Assembly: GCA_009103225.1 (NCBI GenBank)
Contig: RHPI01003488.1
Span: forward strand, 325,448-389,192
Direction: 5' to 3'
Source of the DNA: Chlorokybus atmophyticus
Lineage: Eukaryota; Streptophyta; Chlorokybophyceae; Chlorokybales; Chlorokybaceae
Length of the DNA stretch: 63,745 nucleotides
Made by a program: the position numbers and the translations under genes. This document shows positions 32,650 through 44,799 of the stretch, piece by piece (position 1 is the first letter of the stretch; each line of letters opens with the position of its first letter). The notes beneath the pieces are model-generated. The model ran no database searches, was not told where the DNA came from, and saw nothing but the letters and a program-made list of their open reading frames with translations.

Positions 32650-34126
32650 TTGAAGCGCCTCTTGAGCTGCAGGCGGCCGCGGGGCAGGTGGCAGGTGGAG
32701 GGCTGGCGGCGACTGTGGTGGGGTTGGATTGAAGCGGATGTAACTGCCTGCTTGCTCGCAAAGAAGGAAGAAGCAGGGGCTCAAGGTGCGGTAGCAATGT
32801 CCTTGTGCCGTGCATGCATACCCCTGTTTGAGAGCAGCTGTGCTGGACAGTCCTTGCTGTGATGGTGTCAGCACTTGTCGTTGTTGTTACTGCTGTTGTT
32901 TGTCCAAATCTCTTCTCAAGCTGCTGCCGGCAACGATGGCTATGTGTAAAGTAGTTACAGAGGTAGAGTGAGTAACACTATGTTCGCGTAGTCAGTCAGT
33001 ACGCAGAGAGCCGGGTGGTCTAGGGTCTACGCAACAGTAGCGGTGGTTTGATGTGTGAGGCGCCGCCTACTGACTATAATGCGCGCTGAAGCTGCAAAAC
33101 CAAGTATGCATCATATGCAGCGGCAGCCACGTTAACAACTTCAGCCGCTAGTACTGCTGGTAGCTGGAGTGCAGGCTGGCCGCCACAGTAGGATTGTGTG
33201 TACACATTTCGTATGCTTGCCCCGGGCCTGTGCGGTTGTGGCAGCAGTGTCTTAGCCGTGTAGATATAGCTCAGCTAGCGTTGTATGCAGGCTAAACAGA
33301 TTACTTTTGCATATGTCCACTTGTTGTGCAACAAGGCTTTTGCGTTGCACTGCAGTAGTCAAATTTCCGACAAAGCACGCAGCTGGTTAACAAAACTGTT
33401 CGTGTGTCTGAATGCAAAACGCAGGTGACACGCCATAAACATGGCGGTGCACTGCAAGTGGCACTTGCACGGTCTGGTCGTCGACGCCACAAGCAGTCTT
33501 CTGCAGGTGGCGTTGTGCCTGTCAATCTTTTACTGCTACTGGCATGGCGACGGCCCGACGGCAGCAATGTGCGGCCCGAACTACATTGATGGGAGCCACC
33601 AGCTGGCTGGCTTTTGCGTACGCTATGTTGCATTGGTACAAGGTCGTGGCGCAGTTGGTCGGCATCTTGGTGAGTGAATGAGTGAGTGTGTACGTTTGTT
33701 GTTGTGTATGCACGCAAGAGTATGAGCGAGTTGACTTAGTTGCGCATGCATATGCGCTGGTAGAGACGCACATGCTCACTCAAATTCGCACATATGTGCA
33801 CACGCATGCACGTGTGCGCACATGTGGCCCATGCAAGCGGCATGCCTGCCTGCCAACAACAACTGTGTGTATGTACGCAGCCTAGCGTGACGCCACGCTC
33901 GCGAGCTCCCCACAGACATCTCCCCTACCTACCTGATGTGCGCTGGTGGGGTGTCTTCCTCAGCGCCCTGGTCCTCTACAGCCTGTACTGGCGAGGCATG
34001 GGAGCCCTCTATGATCAAGCGAAGACTGGCGTGCCTTGGATTGTCATCCTCAACGCTCGCGGAGCTGAGCTGGCTGTACCAAAGGATTGCTGCCTATGTA
34101 CACTAGTGATAGGCTGGTGTCAATGA
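32650..34126 (+). CDS. Possible membrane-protein exons, uncertain
   Basis: Two stretches can splice in phase on the plus strand. One near 33,509-33,669 has SWLAFAYAMLHWYKVV and ends before gtgagtg. The next, from about 33,884 to 34,080, has RWWGVFLSALVLYSLYW. Each could be a membrane segment. I recognise no family and cannot place a start or stop. The 32,650-33,500 stretch holds no exon I can support. The whole could also be 5' sequence of the PhoD gene to the left. Confidence 0.25.
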
Positions 34127-34496
34127 CTAGGGCTACTGTACGACACTAGTAGCGTTGTTGCGTGAAGGGCATTGGTTGTGTAGAAAGTCGGCGCGCACGT
34201 CTCATCACATATGCACACGACACTAGGTGACACAGTACTCATTATGTGCTTTATGCCTTTGCCTGTTCAAGCACATGTTGCTGCAGCGTGTTTGTTCAGG
34301 TGTTGGTGCTCATTGCAACCGCGTGTGACAAAAGATGCAAGCTGCATCACGCACATGCACAGCACACAGCAAGCATAGCAAACACCCACATACTCACTCA
34401 GCACACCGCATTTATGTTTATACTTCACACCACCGGGCTATCTACTCTCCTACATATCTCACACAGCACTTCACATACCCTATATACTTACTACTA

Positions 34497-37342
34497 TTAC
34501 CCCGTTAGACCACATGCAGTGCATGCATGGCAAATGTGTTTGTACCTCCAGCTGGCGGCAGCAGGACAAAGTTGGGTCCGGCAGGAAGAAGACAGGGTTG
34601 CGTCCTTTGTTGAACTATCCACATCAAATATGCCGCGCTTCAGCGCCACCCAATGCTGATACCTGATGCAGACGCCTACGCAAATGAACTTCGCTTGCGT
34701 GTCACTTGAAGTGACACGAGCAATTGGCGGTGTGTGCAGCAATTGGGTAAGGTGCGTTACGTGGGGGCAAGAGACTTCAACTGATCACTTACGGGCTTAG
34801 AATGTTGAGCCCATAGATACCCGCGCATGTGTAGCAGGAGTGCATCATGTTGTGGCGCATGTTTGCTAATGTCCATCAGTAGCAGTTGAGCAGATCAGAC
34901 AAGACGCACATCACACTCGTGCTGAGTGGGCTCAGTGACTCAAAGCTATACACGCGTGCGCACACAGCCAGACATGCACATGCCCATGCACCTTTGAAAC
35001 GATGTCGTGTTCATGAACAACGCGAAGCACCATCAACACCCATCTTCACGAAGTTGCTGAGCTTTTTCTCAGTGTCGTAGAGTTAAAGCCCAACAAGCAA
35101 TGTGCACGCACATGCACGCGCACACATGCGCAGGCACCTGCGCGCGTATACACACACGTGCGCGCCTGCATGCGTGTGTGGTGAGGCTGTCTAAGTGCAT
35201 GTGCGTGCACACGTGTGCATGTCAGTGCACGTGCGCATGTGTGTGCATACTCTGCATGCATATGTGGTGCATCTGTGCGTGCATACGCATGCGCACGATT
35301 GTGTACAGGTGTCGGTGCATACGCGGGCGTGTGCATGTTTGCGTGTGCATGTTTTTACACATGACATACGCAACTCTCTTCAAAGTACTGCCATCACCCT
35401 AAGTGTTAATAGTCATTCTACAAGTGCCAGCCATATCAACCTCATGCAAGCGNCGTCACATCGTCCTCCCACCTGATGTGATACTCATGTGTGACACGCA
35501 CGCATGTAAACACATGTGCGCTATATTGAAGCACATTTACATGCATGTATGGACCATATTTTCAACAGTGCTGATATCAAAGGAACAAAATCATCTACTG
35601 TGTGCACAGGTTGTACCATGCATGCAAGTGTATGCGTACATGTACATATCTGCACACATGGTGAAAAAGCACACATGCCACTTGCCTTTCATCTGAGGGC
35701 GCCTCAAGCCTCACCCTTGCTTCCGCCTTCCAATAAGCCGCTTCTTCATCAATTGGCACCCCTGTCAAGGGGGGGAGGGCGGGGGGAGTTTGAATGACCA
35801 TCACGAGTACGAGATTATTTACCTTGTGTATGTCGTGTGGACCATATTACAAACGTTATCAACCAAGCACGAACAACCAATATTGGCTGGATAAAATAGT
35901 CTTTCCATTCCATTTGGTTGTGCAATTCATTCAAGTCCGAAACGTCCACATGACCAAAACAAGTTGCTTGGTGCGCTTGTTGAACGACTCTGATACGAGA
36001 ATGCTCTAACCATCCCGTGCTGCAACGTAGTTGGACTAAATGCGATAACCACCTCATGTGTGTGGCGAGCATGTACTTAGTATTGGTATATGCATACCGT
36101 GTCAATCCAATGACCTGGTTATTGCTCAACACACGTTGTTTGTCGTCACAAGCCTTGAGCGATATCACCTGGCGGCGGCAGCAGCTCGGCCATCAACATC
36201 AATTCATCCAGCTGGTCTCTCTGCAGCCAAATGGGAGATTGTAACAAGACTCGCAGCGCTGACCATATAAAGCGAGGTTATTGAACAGACATCAGCACAA
36301 GAATTGTTACTGCTACATTCAACGCTCAGTCTGACGGCAAGACGCGAAGACCGCCGACAGTAGTCAAACCCCACAACTCAACTGAAAAGGGATGGACGCA
36401 CCTGTGCCATAAGCTTGGATAGGGAGTGCACTTGCGCTGTGGCATTGCCTGCGCTGCGCCGCGACAGGCCTGCCCCCGCGCCAAACAGCGAAGCCGTCAA
36501 CGCGTCCATCTCCGCCTGAACCAAGCACCTGCTATCAAACCCCGTACCGGAATGCGTGGTGGAGATGCACCATATGCAACACACGGGAGAGGCCAACTTG
36601 ACCCGCTACCACCATGCACGCACCTGCTTTTGTGCGAGCGTTTGGGCCAGTCGGGTGCCAACTTCGCTGATGCGTGCTCGCTTAGCTGCTTGCCACGTGT
36701 TCGACTGCATTTGTCGCATTGGCAACAACACCGATATTCAATATGAAAAGGACCAACATGTGTGCGTGAGACATGCTGACCAGGTGCAGGCTTGCTTTGC
36801 GCAAGCGCTCGCATGGCGACGGCAAAGCGCATGCGGAAACAACGCCGGCAAGTGTGCGTTTGACTTCATCGCAATGCCTCGCCCACAACCGCCTTGCCCT
36901 CTGCGCGTGTACATGTGTGTGTTCGCGCACGCGTTGTGCATGCGTGCATGCCGTCGCTCAGCACTCAGTCGTTGACAACAACAACAAGGTACTTTATGTC
37001 TGGGTGGGGCCCCGTATTGTCACCTTGATAGCCTTCTCATCGGCTTCAATGGACTCCTCTTGCTGCCGTGAAGGCGCGGGTGTCACCAGCAACATTGCGC
37101 TGTCGTTCACTCTCGCTTGCCGATCATTGTTGTCGGCGGACACGAGTGACTGCAGCCTCTCTCTGACGCTGCACAAACGACAAGTGTGCGTGATGCAAAC
37201 GACACAATGCAACAGGCGTGTGCGCTCGGCGGCAGCAGCATCAGCACCGCCACCTTGCGAGCGCGTATTCGTTGGCAAGCTCCCTCGCTGCTGCACTGTT
37301 GTCGTGGTGACTCTGTGCTTCTTCAACTGTGTCGCGGTGATG
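34497..37342 (-). CDS. Multi-exon coiled-coil protein, incomplete model
   Basis: Exons with clean splice sites are seen at about 37,342-37,258 (ARELANEYALAR), 37,169-37,024 (VRERLQSLVSADN, ending DEKAIK), 36,704-36,624 (QAAKRARISEVGTRLAQTL), 36,515-36,402 (AEMDALTASLFGAGAG), 36,220-36,169 (RDQLDELMLMAELLPP) and about 35,765-35,716 (VPIDEEAAYWKAEAR). The content is helical and charged, as in coiled coils. Further exons toward 34,500 are likely but unclear. Introns are very rich in alternating CA/TG sequence, above all at 35,096-35,360. No family is recognised and both ends are uncertain. Confidence 0.45.
35096..35360. repeat. Alternating purine-pyrimidine (TG/CA/CG) tract
   Basis: About 260 bp of almost unbroken TGTG, CACA, GCGC and TGCATG steps. 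It lies in an apparent intron. Such sequence can adopt Z-DNA. An N occurs close by at 35,453. Confidence 0.8.
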
Positions 37343-37653
37343 CTGCCGGTCATCGCGGGTGTCGCAGCAATACACGTTGAGCGACACATGTTGAAACACC
37401 ATCGTGACGCACGGCAGGGGCGGCCTACGCAACATCAAGACATCAACATCAAGAGTGCGCAGAGGGCAATGAACCAGTTGTTTGTGGAGTAGCAAGCAAG
37501 CAAGTAGTAATCAGCCCACTTGGCAGGATTGGAGCTGCGCCCATGCTCGACGGCGCCAGCCCCAACGCATGGCACGACGTGCTTCACCTGCGTGCCCACA
37601 CCGTGGTCACATCTCTGCCTGACTCCCCTCAGCCAGACAGTCCATAAGACAAA

Positions 37654-37703
37654 GGTCGAGTGTAGTGTAGTGTAGTGTAGTGTAGTGTAGTGTAGTGTAG
37701 TGG
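37654..37703. repeat. (TAGTG)n pentanucleotide repeat, about ten units
   Basis: An uninterrupted TAGTG tandem array. It lies between two minus-strand coding stretches. Confidence 0.9.
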
Positions 37704-37939
37704 ACATCATTGAAGAACTGTGCATGCTGATGTGGTCACACAGCATTGACAGTCGCAAAGGCAAAATCAGCATTGACACACACGCGCACCTGTGAGGTGA
37801 TGAGATGGAAGGCTGATCCGTCCAGCACGAGCATAACAGGGCAAGGCGCATGCCGTTGCGGACACTCACACACCCTACCTGGGATGGCAATGGCCATGAT
37901 GACAACAACAATTACGCAGCGAGAGCATTGCATGCGTAC

Positions 37940-38600
37940 CTACTTGATGTGGTGCTCGCTTCAGGAGCCGAAGTAGAAGGAAGCTCCTCCTCCTGCTGTT
38001 CAGTGCAAAAGTAGACCTCCGCAGCCTGGTGCAGAGCAAAACAACACAGTCGTATCATGCCACTGTGACACGACGCACACAATTGCCGCTCGTGCATGGT
38101 GGTCTTGTTTAGGACTCTACCGACCAGCTGGGAGGCGGGCTGGCTGCCGTGGTTCGCCCCAAACGAGGAGGAGGATGGGGAGGGTAGGAATGCGATGTGT
38201 GCGGCGTCGTCGGCGGCTGCCCCCTTCACCTCCTGCTGCTGCTGCTGCTGTTGGTCCCGCAGGCTGACGTGGAAGCTTGCGGCGCCGCTGAACGCTTTTC
38301 GGTAGCAGGACGCCGTCGTCGGTGTGGGTGTGGTCGTGGTCATGCTATGGCATGGGTTGAGGAAGGGCTGCAGCCGCAGGAATGCCAAACGATCCATGGG
38401 GGGTTGCCAAGCGTGAGGTTGACAAACGCCTCCCCAGGCCGTTGCGCCGTTGCGTCAGTCACAGAGAAGCGTTGGGTTCTGCACTTGAGTGTCACATGTG
38501 ATGTGATGCCCGCATCGTCGACCGCCGCCAGGAATGGCCGCAATGGGTGCATGCTCCCGGGCTTTAGTTTTCCCATGCAGCATTCCATGCATGTTGTCCA
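37940..38600 (-). CDS. Unknown protein fragment with probable homopolymer frameshift
   Basis: The frame ending at 38,340 has protein-like sequence (AGITSHVTLKCRTQRFSV, then RPGEAFVNLTLG). At the run of six G at about 38,398-38,403 (C on the coding strand) the frame shifts, and a second open frame continues (LAFLRLQPF, then FHVSLRD, then a glutamine run) down to about 37,950, ending near TEQQEEELPSTSAPE. One missing or extra base in the run would join the two. No family is recognised. An exon edge could explain the shift instead. Confidence 0.4.
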
Positions 38601-39467
38601 CCACGTCCACCACCACCCGACATGGGCGCAAACAGCTTGCTATATATGCGAGATGTTTCTCACCATGTCGCGCGGTGGTGGCTTGGTAGTCATTGTTTTT
38701 GTTTATGTAGGTAAACGTGCCCGTCACCACCCTGTCGTCATGGCTGCATCCTTGGTGCAGCAGCTGGTGCTTGAGCACAACTACCTCTGTGCCCAATATT
38801 ATACTCATTGCGCCACAACAAGCCGCGTGCTGACTGCTGACTGCTGACTGACACAAACGAGCAGGAGGAGCATCATCACAGTCACCTCTCTGGTTGCTTT
38901 TGTCACAGAGTGACAAAATGTTGCCAGAAGGGCTGCTTGATTCCCATAACGTACGTGCAGGAATACAGGTCGGGGATAAAACAGGTAAAACTGCGGCGAT
39001 GCCTGCAAGCATGACTAGCAGGGTTGGGCTGTAGTGGTAGCGGTCGGTGGTAGGTAGGTGGGTAGCAGAAGGAGTTGGTTTAGCTCGGTGGTCATATGTT
39101 GGCGTGAGGTGAGTGTGCGCGATGTAGCTGAACAAGGTGACATGCAAAGCATGCTGAACGTGTGCAAAGCATCTTGCATGCATGCATCATCACTTTGCAT
39201 ATTCTACTCACAATAAGGGCCGCATATGGTAAATGCATGTTCGTCCATCAGAAAGAACCTGTCAAAATGATCCATGCAGCTGCTCACCCAGCCACAGCAC
39301 AGGACAGTGTATACGCAAGCACGAAACCCAAGAGGCTACAAGAATACACAACTGCAGGCCGACGGCGCCTGTGACAGCGCTCGTTCCCACGACGCTTATT
39401 CACCCATTATTGCTGACAGTATCATACCCCTAACAGCCTACCTATTCACACTACCACTGCCCCACCC
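38601..39467. other. Region without a supported gene
   Basis: One long minus-strand frame continues to 39,183, but I cannot find a consistent exon set. GGTAGGTAGG repeats occur near 39,047-39,062. Confidence 0.35.
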
Positions 39468-41799
39468 TCAGCAGCATTTCCTCGCCGGGTTGTCGTTCGG
39501 GCACGAGTACTCGCACGTTCCCCCTAGGAAGGGCGCAACCCTGCACACGAGGGCCGGCACGGGCACGTTGTACAATAGCATCCCCGCCAGCAGCAACACC
39601 AATCCTAATAGAAAATCCGGTCCCAGCGCGGCGGGCGCACCCAAGTAAGGCAAAGGCAACGTGAAGGCCAACACCGCCAATGGCACCGTCGCCGCCCCCG
39701 TGATGGACGCCACCACCGCGCTCGACGCACGCAACAATGACAAGCTCGCCACATTGAACGCCATGTTGACCGCCACGTAGAGTAGAGGCAACAAGGGCGC
39801 TCCCCTGCAATCCGCCCCGGGCGTGCCCGGGTTCATCCCAACAAAACACTTGCCTCCTCTGACCAGATAAGATGGCAAGTCTGCGGGTTTGACTCCACGC
39901 AGTGAGGCGAGTAGTGGTAGCAAAGCCAGCACGCACAGCGCCTGGAAGCCGGAAGAGAAGCTGTTCACGACGAAGATGTCCAGCGGCTTGCTGTTGCTAC
40001 CCAACCGCTTCTTGGCGTCGTTGAAGGTCCACTCCTTGAAGATGGACGACAGAGCCGACGGCACCATCGACGCAGCGTACAGAAGCACGGGCGCACCTGG
40101 CGTGGAAGACAGGCGTGTTCAAGCATGCTCACAACTTGGAGAAAGAAAGTGAATGTGACGACCTGTGTGTTAACATTTACCTGCTGTCCTCAACGCCTGA
40201 GCTGCCGCGTCCACACCCGCGGGCCCGCTGTTCTGGCGCGCGGCAACAACAACGCCAACAACGAGGAGACCCGCGCCAACCACCTGCGCGGGCCTGCGCA
40301 CCCAATGAACAAGTTGTTGTGATGTTGGGTTCGGTGATGACAATGTGCAATACCTGACTTGCTTGAGCACACAAGCACTCATCCACATTCACGCACGCAC
40401 GCACGCACGCACAAGAGGAGGTTGCTGGGTTGGACACTAAAGTGTATACCTGAATTTCCTTTTCAGTAGTATTGCCGACAGCGCCAGTTGCCACACGAGA
40501 TACGTCTGGTTGAGTACGGGTAGTAGTGCTCCCCCGACCGCTCCCGGCAGCTGCGCCGCCCCCGCCAGTCCCATCGTGAACCCCAGCGCTTCCAGCACGC
40601 CCATCACGGCGAAACGCCACTTGGGGAGAGACAGCATCGCGGGCGTCACGAGACCGGCGCGGTAACGGATAGAGAGGGTGAGGAAGTAGACGACCACGTA
40701 ACCGAAGGTAGTCACTTGGGCCTGGGGAGACAATGGGCATGCGCGTGTGGGTGTGGGTGTGTGCGTGCGCTTGGACACACACACACACGCGCGCGCACAT
40801 GTGTCTGTGCGTGCACGTGTAGAACTTGCCGCACATGCTCACAGAGGTACACACAACTGCATGCATGCATGCGAACACCAATCCATCATCACTGACTAGG
40901 AAGAAGACGTAGTCTGGCTGCAGCGGCACAAGCGCCATCTTGTACAGCACGCGGTTGGCCACTCCCAGAAACATGGCCAGCGCCACGCGCGCCGCGAAGC
41001 CCGTGTCGATGCCGCCAAGCAGGCCGCCTCTTCTATCACCCGACACGCGCACGCCGTCGCTGGATGCGGAAGCAGTTGTCGGGGGAGAAGGGCGACGCTG
41101 TTGTTGTTGTTGCGAGGGACGACGCCTCGCGGCGCCCAACCAACCTCTGTGCACACACGTGCGCGGTGGTTAATTCTTTGAACCTCTGTGCAAACACGTA
41201 CGCGTGCATTGGGGAGCAGTGCTATGCACCGACACATAGCAAGTGTGGCCAAGCAAGCCGGGCCATGTCTGTATGTAATGCTGTAGCTGCTGTCTGGAGT
41301 GGAGGACAAACAGCCATGTGACACAGCGACACATACTGACACAGCGACTGTCAATGCTGCTGTTGCTGTTGCTAGCCATTGGGCACCGCAGGGATCACCC
41401 GCACAATCGACATGAACACCACACCACAGAGAGAGAGAGAGCTGTCCACAATGCTGACCTCCACTTGAGCGTCACATGATCATCGAGTGCGATCCCCTCC
41501 TTCGCCACCTTCTTCACCGCCGCCCTCACCGCTCCCCCTACCCCCAGCAGCGCCACCACGGGGCCAACCACACCACTCCCCGCGGCAGCGGCGGCCATCA
41601 GACCCGAAGAGGACGTCGGGGAGGAGGAGGAGGGGGAAGAGGAGGAGGAAGCGAGAGTGGTCATGGATGACGTCCTGGTCGGGGCGATCCTCAACGACAC
41701 CGCCGGTGATGGTGATCGTCCTCCACCGCCGCTTCCTCCTTTGGGCAACAGCGGCGGCGACAAGCGATAGGAGGTGGACGCCGTGACGGCTGTCGTCAT
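39468..41799 (-). CDS. CRT/CLT-like transporter, five exons
   Basis: Exons 41,799-41,465, 41,146-40,897, 40,721-40,450, 40,293-40,181 and 40,096-39,468 join in phase into 532 codons and a stop. The family is the chloroquine-resistance-transporter-like group (drug/metabolite transporter superfamily), whose plant members move thiols such as glutathione across the plastid envelope. Family marks are ANRVLYKMALVPL at the first membrane segment and MVPSALSSIFKEWTF near residue 330. About ten hydrophobic segments follow a Ser- and Pro-rich N-terminus of about 70 residues that could be a transit peptide. A Cys-containing loop (GGKCFVGMNPGTPGADC) is typical. It ends in NDNPARKCC. The gene is divergent from NUP43 with 165 bp between starts. 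Confidence 0.88.
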
Positions 41800-41964
41800 G
41801 GTTGGCCTGGCCAGGGCGACAATAATTGTACGCAGCGATTGCCGCCCACACTAACGCCGCCGCCGCCGCCGCCGCCGCCGCTCATGCCGCCGTCCGCACG
41901 ATGCCGTACCAGGCCGGATGATGCCAGCAAGTACGACATCGGCCTAGTCGTTTGAGATGTTGTC
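41800..41964. promoter_or_regulatory. 165-bp two-way promoter region
   Basis: This is all the DNA between the start codons of the CRT-like gene and NUP43. It holds a (CCG)n run near 41,853-41,880. Both untranslated leaders and any shared promoter must lie here, unless leaders overlap coding sequence. Confidence 0.6.
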
Positions 41965-43947
41965 ATGACGGCGGCGGCGGCGGCGGCGGCAGCGGGGGGG
42001 AGAGGCGTACTGTCGTCGTCGTCGTCGTCGCCATGCGTGAGGCAGTACGTGGCGCAGCGTGCGTTGCGCGTGCGGTGGCTGCCGCCGGAGCTGGCTGCCG
42101 CCGCCTCCGCCTCGTCAACGGCGGAGCCGCTGCTGGCCGTGGCCTCAGCAGCCGACGATGACGTACATTGCACGCATGCATGCACACTGCCGTTGGCTGT
42201 CACAACCATCACACACGCACACACAGAGGCAGGAGCAGTGTTCCAGCATGCCCCAGCATCCTCAGCATCAGGGTGCACGCATTACATCACATTACGGTGT
42301 ACTCACCACGCACAGGTGTACTACCTGGCTGTAATCGGTGTGGGCGATGGCGGCGAGGCGCTGCAGTGGGCGGGGGCATGGCAGCATCCAGCCAAACCAA
42401 CGCACCTCAGCGTAAGCGCACACAGAGTCAGTGTGGTTGGGACACACACACACACACACACACACTTGTCATGCACAGGTTGCGCAGACGGGTTCTAGCC
42501 AGGCCGCCCTAGTGACCGGTTCCGCCGCCGGCTCCCTCTCACGCCTGCGCCTCGACGTGTCCTCCTCTCAGGTGCACACTCACTCTCTAACACACAGCCC
42601 CCTCGCAAACACATACAAACACGGCCACAACAACACGTGTGTGACGGTGTCGTCGTGTGCAGGAGGGGAGGCGTGTCATCGATGCGGTGGATGTGGACTT
42701 GGATGTTGTTGATATGGATGGAGATGGAGATGGCGATGGGGATGGTGACGGTGCTGGTGGTGCGGTGGCGCAATGGGCTCTGCTGCACTCCGGTCCCGTC
42801 GCAGGTGAACACGCTCGTGCCTGCGCGTGTTCACGTCGTGTCTCTCTATTGTCTCTATTGGTACGTAAACCCACACTGGCCCCGTAGGTGTTGACGTGTG
42901 GCCGCACTCTCTGGATGTTGCCAGCGCGGGCGCCGACGGAAGGATAGCCGCCATCAACCTCGCGCACGAAGCAGACCAGGCACAACACATATGCGGTCAG
43001 ATGACTCACGTGCTCATGTGCGTGTGCGTGGATGCGCGCGCGTGAAAGAAGCACGCACTCGTGTTTGACGCAACCCCTTTTCTCCTTCTGAACAGACAAC
43101 AAGGGCATGTTGTCTTACAGCGGCGTGAGGTGGGCGTCGAGCGACGCGCTCGTGGCGGCCACCACGAGCGGGAAGCTGCACGTGTGGGACAGGAGACAGC
43201 AGTGCATTGCGCAACGCATCGACGCGGGAGCGGGATGCAGGATACACGACCTCAGGGTCGATCGCTCCAGGTGTGCGCGTGCGCGCATGTGCATATGTGC
43301 ATGTATGTGCGTGTGTGGGCGGGCGTGTGGAGTGCGTGCACGCATGTGCGCATGCGGCTGGGGGTGCTTGTATACAGGGGCGCACGTGTGCACATATCAG
43401 TGTGCTTGCGCGTGCACACCGAGACAAGTGTTTGCTGCTGGTTGTATCTCGTTCTTGGGTCGTGTGGCAGGCCGCATCTGGTCGCCACGGGTGGTAGCGG
43501 CGGTAAGGTGGCCGTGTGGGACTTGAGGGCCACGAGCAAGCCTCTCGGGCAGCAAGTACTCGACGTGAGTGTCTGTTGTGCTATAGATACTGACACTAAC
43601 ATACATATGCTCTTGATGTTACCTGAGACTGGCTGATGATGCGCTTGCGTGTGCAACCAATGCAGTCGGCGTGGGAGGTGTGGGAGGTTCAGTTCGACCA
43701 CATGCGCGGCGGGCGATCGGCTGCGTTGGCGTCCTCGGGTTCGGTCCCGCGCGTGCTGGCGTGCTGCGAGGGCGGCACGCTCGAGTGCGTGGACTTGGCT
43801 GCGGGCGGCGTGAGCAGGGACGTGCTCGCGGACGAGGCCGGCGTCGCCATCAACACATTTGATGTGGACCCCCTCGTCGGCGAACACGTCGCGAGCGGGA
43901 CCGACAGCGAGTGCTTGTTGTACATGCGCAGGACACCCGAGTATTGA
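41965..43947 (+). CDS. NUP43: Nucleoporin NUP43, WD40 protein, eight exons
   Basis: Exons 41,965-42,162, 42,316-42,411, 42,479-42,571, 42,663-42,804, 42,888-42,995, 43,096-43,270, 43,471-43,564 and 43,666-43,947 join in phase into 395 codons and a stop. NUP43 is a beta-propeller in the Y-shaped (Nup107-160) complex of the nuclear pore. The N-terminus has the family's QYVAQRALRVRWLPP after an alanine and serine run. WD repeats end in KLHVWD and KVAVWD. The end, INTFDVDPLVGEHVASGTDS, matches the conserved NUP43 tail with its GTD signature. A (DG)n insert of about seven repeats lies in exon 4. A (CA)n run lies in intron 2. Confidence 0.88.
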
Positions 43948-44795
43948 CTCACTGGTGTTGCTGTGGGCACGTGCGTGCGTGCGGGTGTGTATGTGTACAA
44001 TGGTGGTTGTACTTGGTTGGTGATGAAAACAATGCTTTGTGGGTGTGCAGCTGATGTGCACGTTTGCAACTTTGTCTCTTTTGCCGAATCTTCTTTGTCG
44101 ACTGTTACCGCTCGTAGCCTTGCGGGAACTTATATCCAAACTGTCGGCTTGCTGGTAACAAACCGCCGGTTCCCTTGCAAAAAACCGCCAGTCTGGGTAC
44201 AAGCATCGTGTTGTAATTTCGGTTGACTTGCAGCAGTAGTCAATGACTTGATCAACTCAAAGCTGTGCTTTGCAAAGCTTGGTGTTGACAAACTGCCTCT
44301 TGGCGCAATGATGCATTCTGCATACATAGAATGGTGGCTTTACTTTTGAAAGGTTGCAGTCATTTCAAGTTGCCGATAATGCGGTCACAACACGAGAATA
44401 GCACTGCCTCTATTCGAATATCACAGTGGTACATAGTACAGCTCATGCCAGTGCTTTAGGGTACCCTCATTTGACACTAGCCATGGCTCTGCTGTGGTAC
44501 TTTACCAACAGCGCGCAATGTACTTTCAGTGCATGCTGTGGACACGTGCATTTTCCATTGCTCTGCGGCATCGTCCTCTATCACCTCAACGTGCGTATGG
44601 GCTTCCGTGATGGCCAACCATGGCAATTACCAATACTCTAGCAAATCCTTTTGGGGAGCATCTGCGGGCAACACGTATCCCTTGATCAGCCTCATTCACA
44701 ATAAGTGAATGAGGCTGGTCAATACCACCGCATCATCAGCAACCTGTCAGAGCAACTATGCCCAAAGTCTTCCATGCCAAGCATTTGCGGCTGAG
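43948..44795. other. Region between converging NUP43 and aminopeptidase genes
   Basis: No exon is seen. A strong hairpin lies at 44,682-44,722. Confidence 0.5.
44682..44722. terminator. 18-bp stem-loop between converging gene ends
   Basis: TTGATCAGCCTCATTCAC (44,682-44,699), loop AATAA, then the reverse complement to 44,722 with one mismatch. Its place between two 3' ends suggests a role in 3'-end formation or stability, but it could be the end of a small element. The label is tentative. Confidence 0.5.
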
Positions 44796-44799
44796 TTAT

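Noticed and set aside
33680-33880. CACATGCA-type repeats resembling a spaced array
   Set aside because: There are no regular repeat and spacer units. This is simple alternating sequence, not CRISPR.
41480-42278. Several Ala/Pro/Gly/Ser-rich frames on both strands
   Set aside because: They come from GCC/GGC repeats around the first exons of the CRT-like and NUP43 genes, which have motif support.
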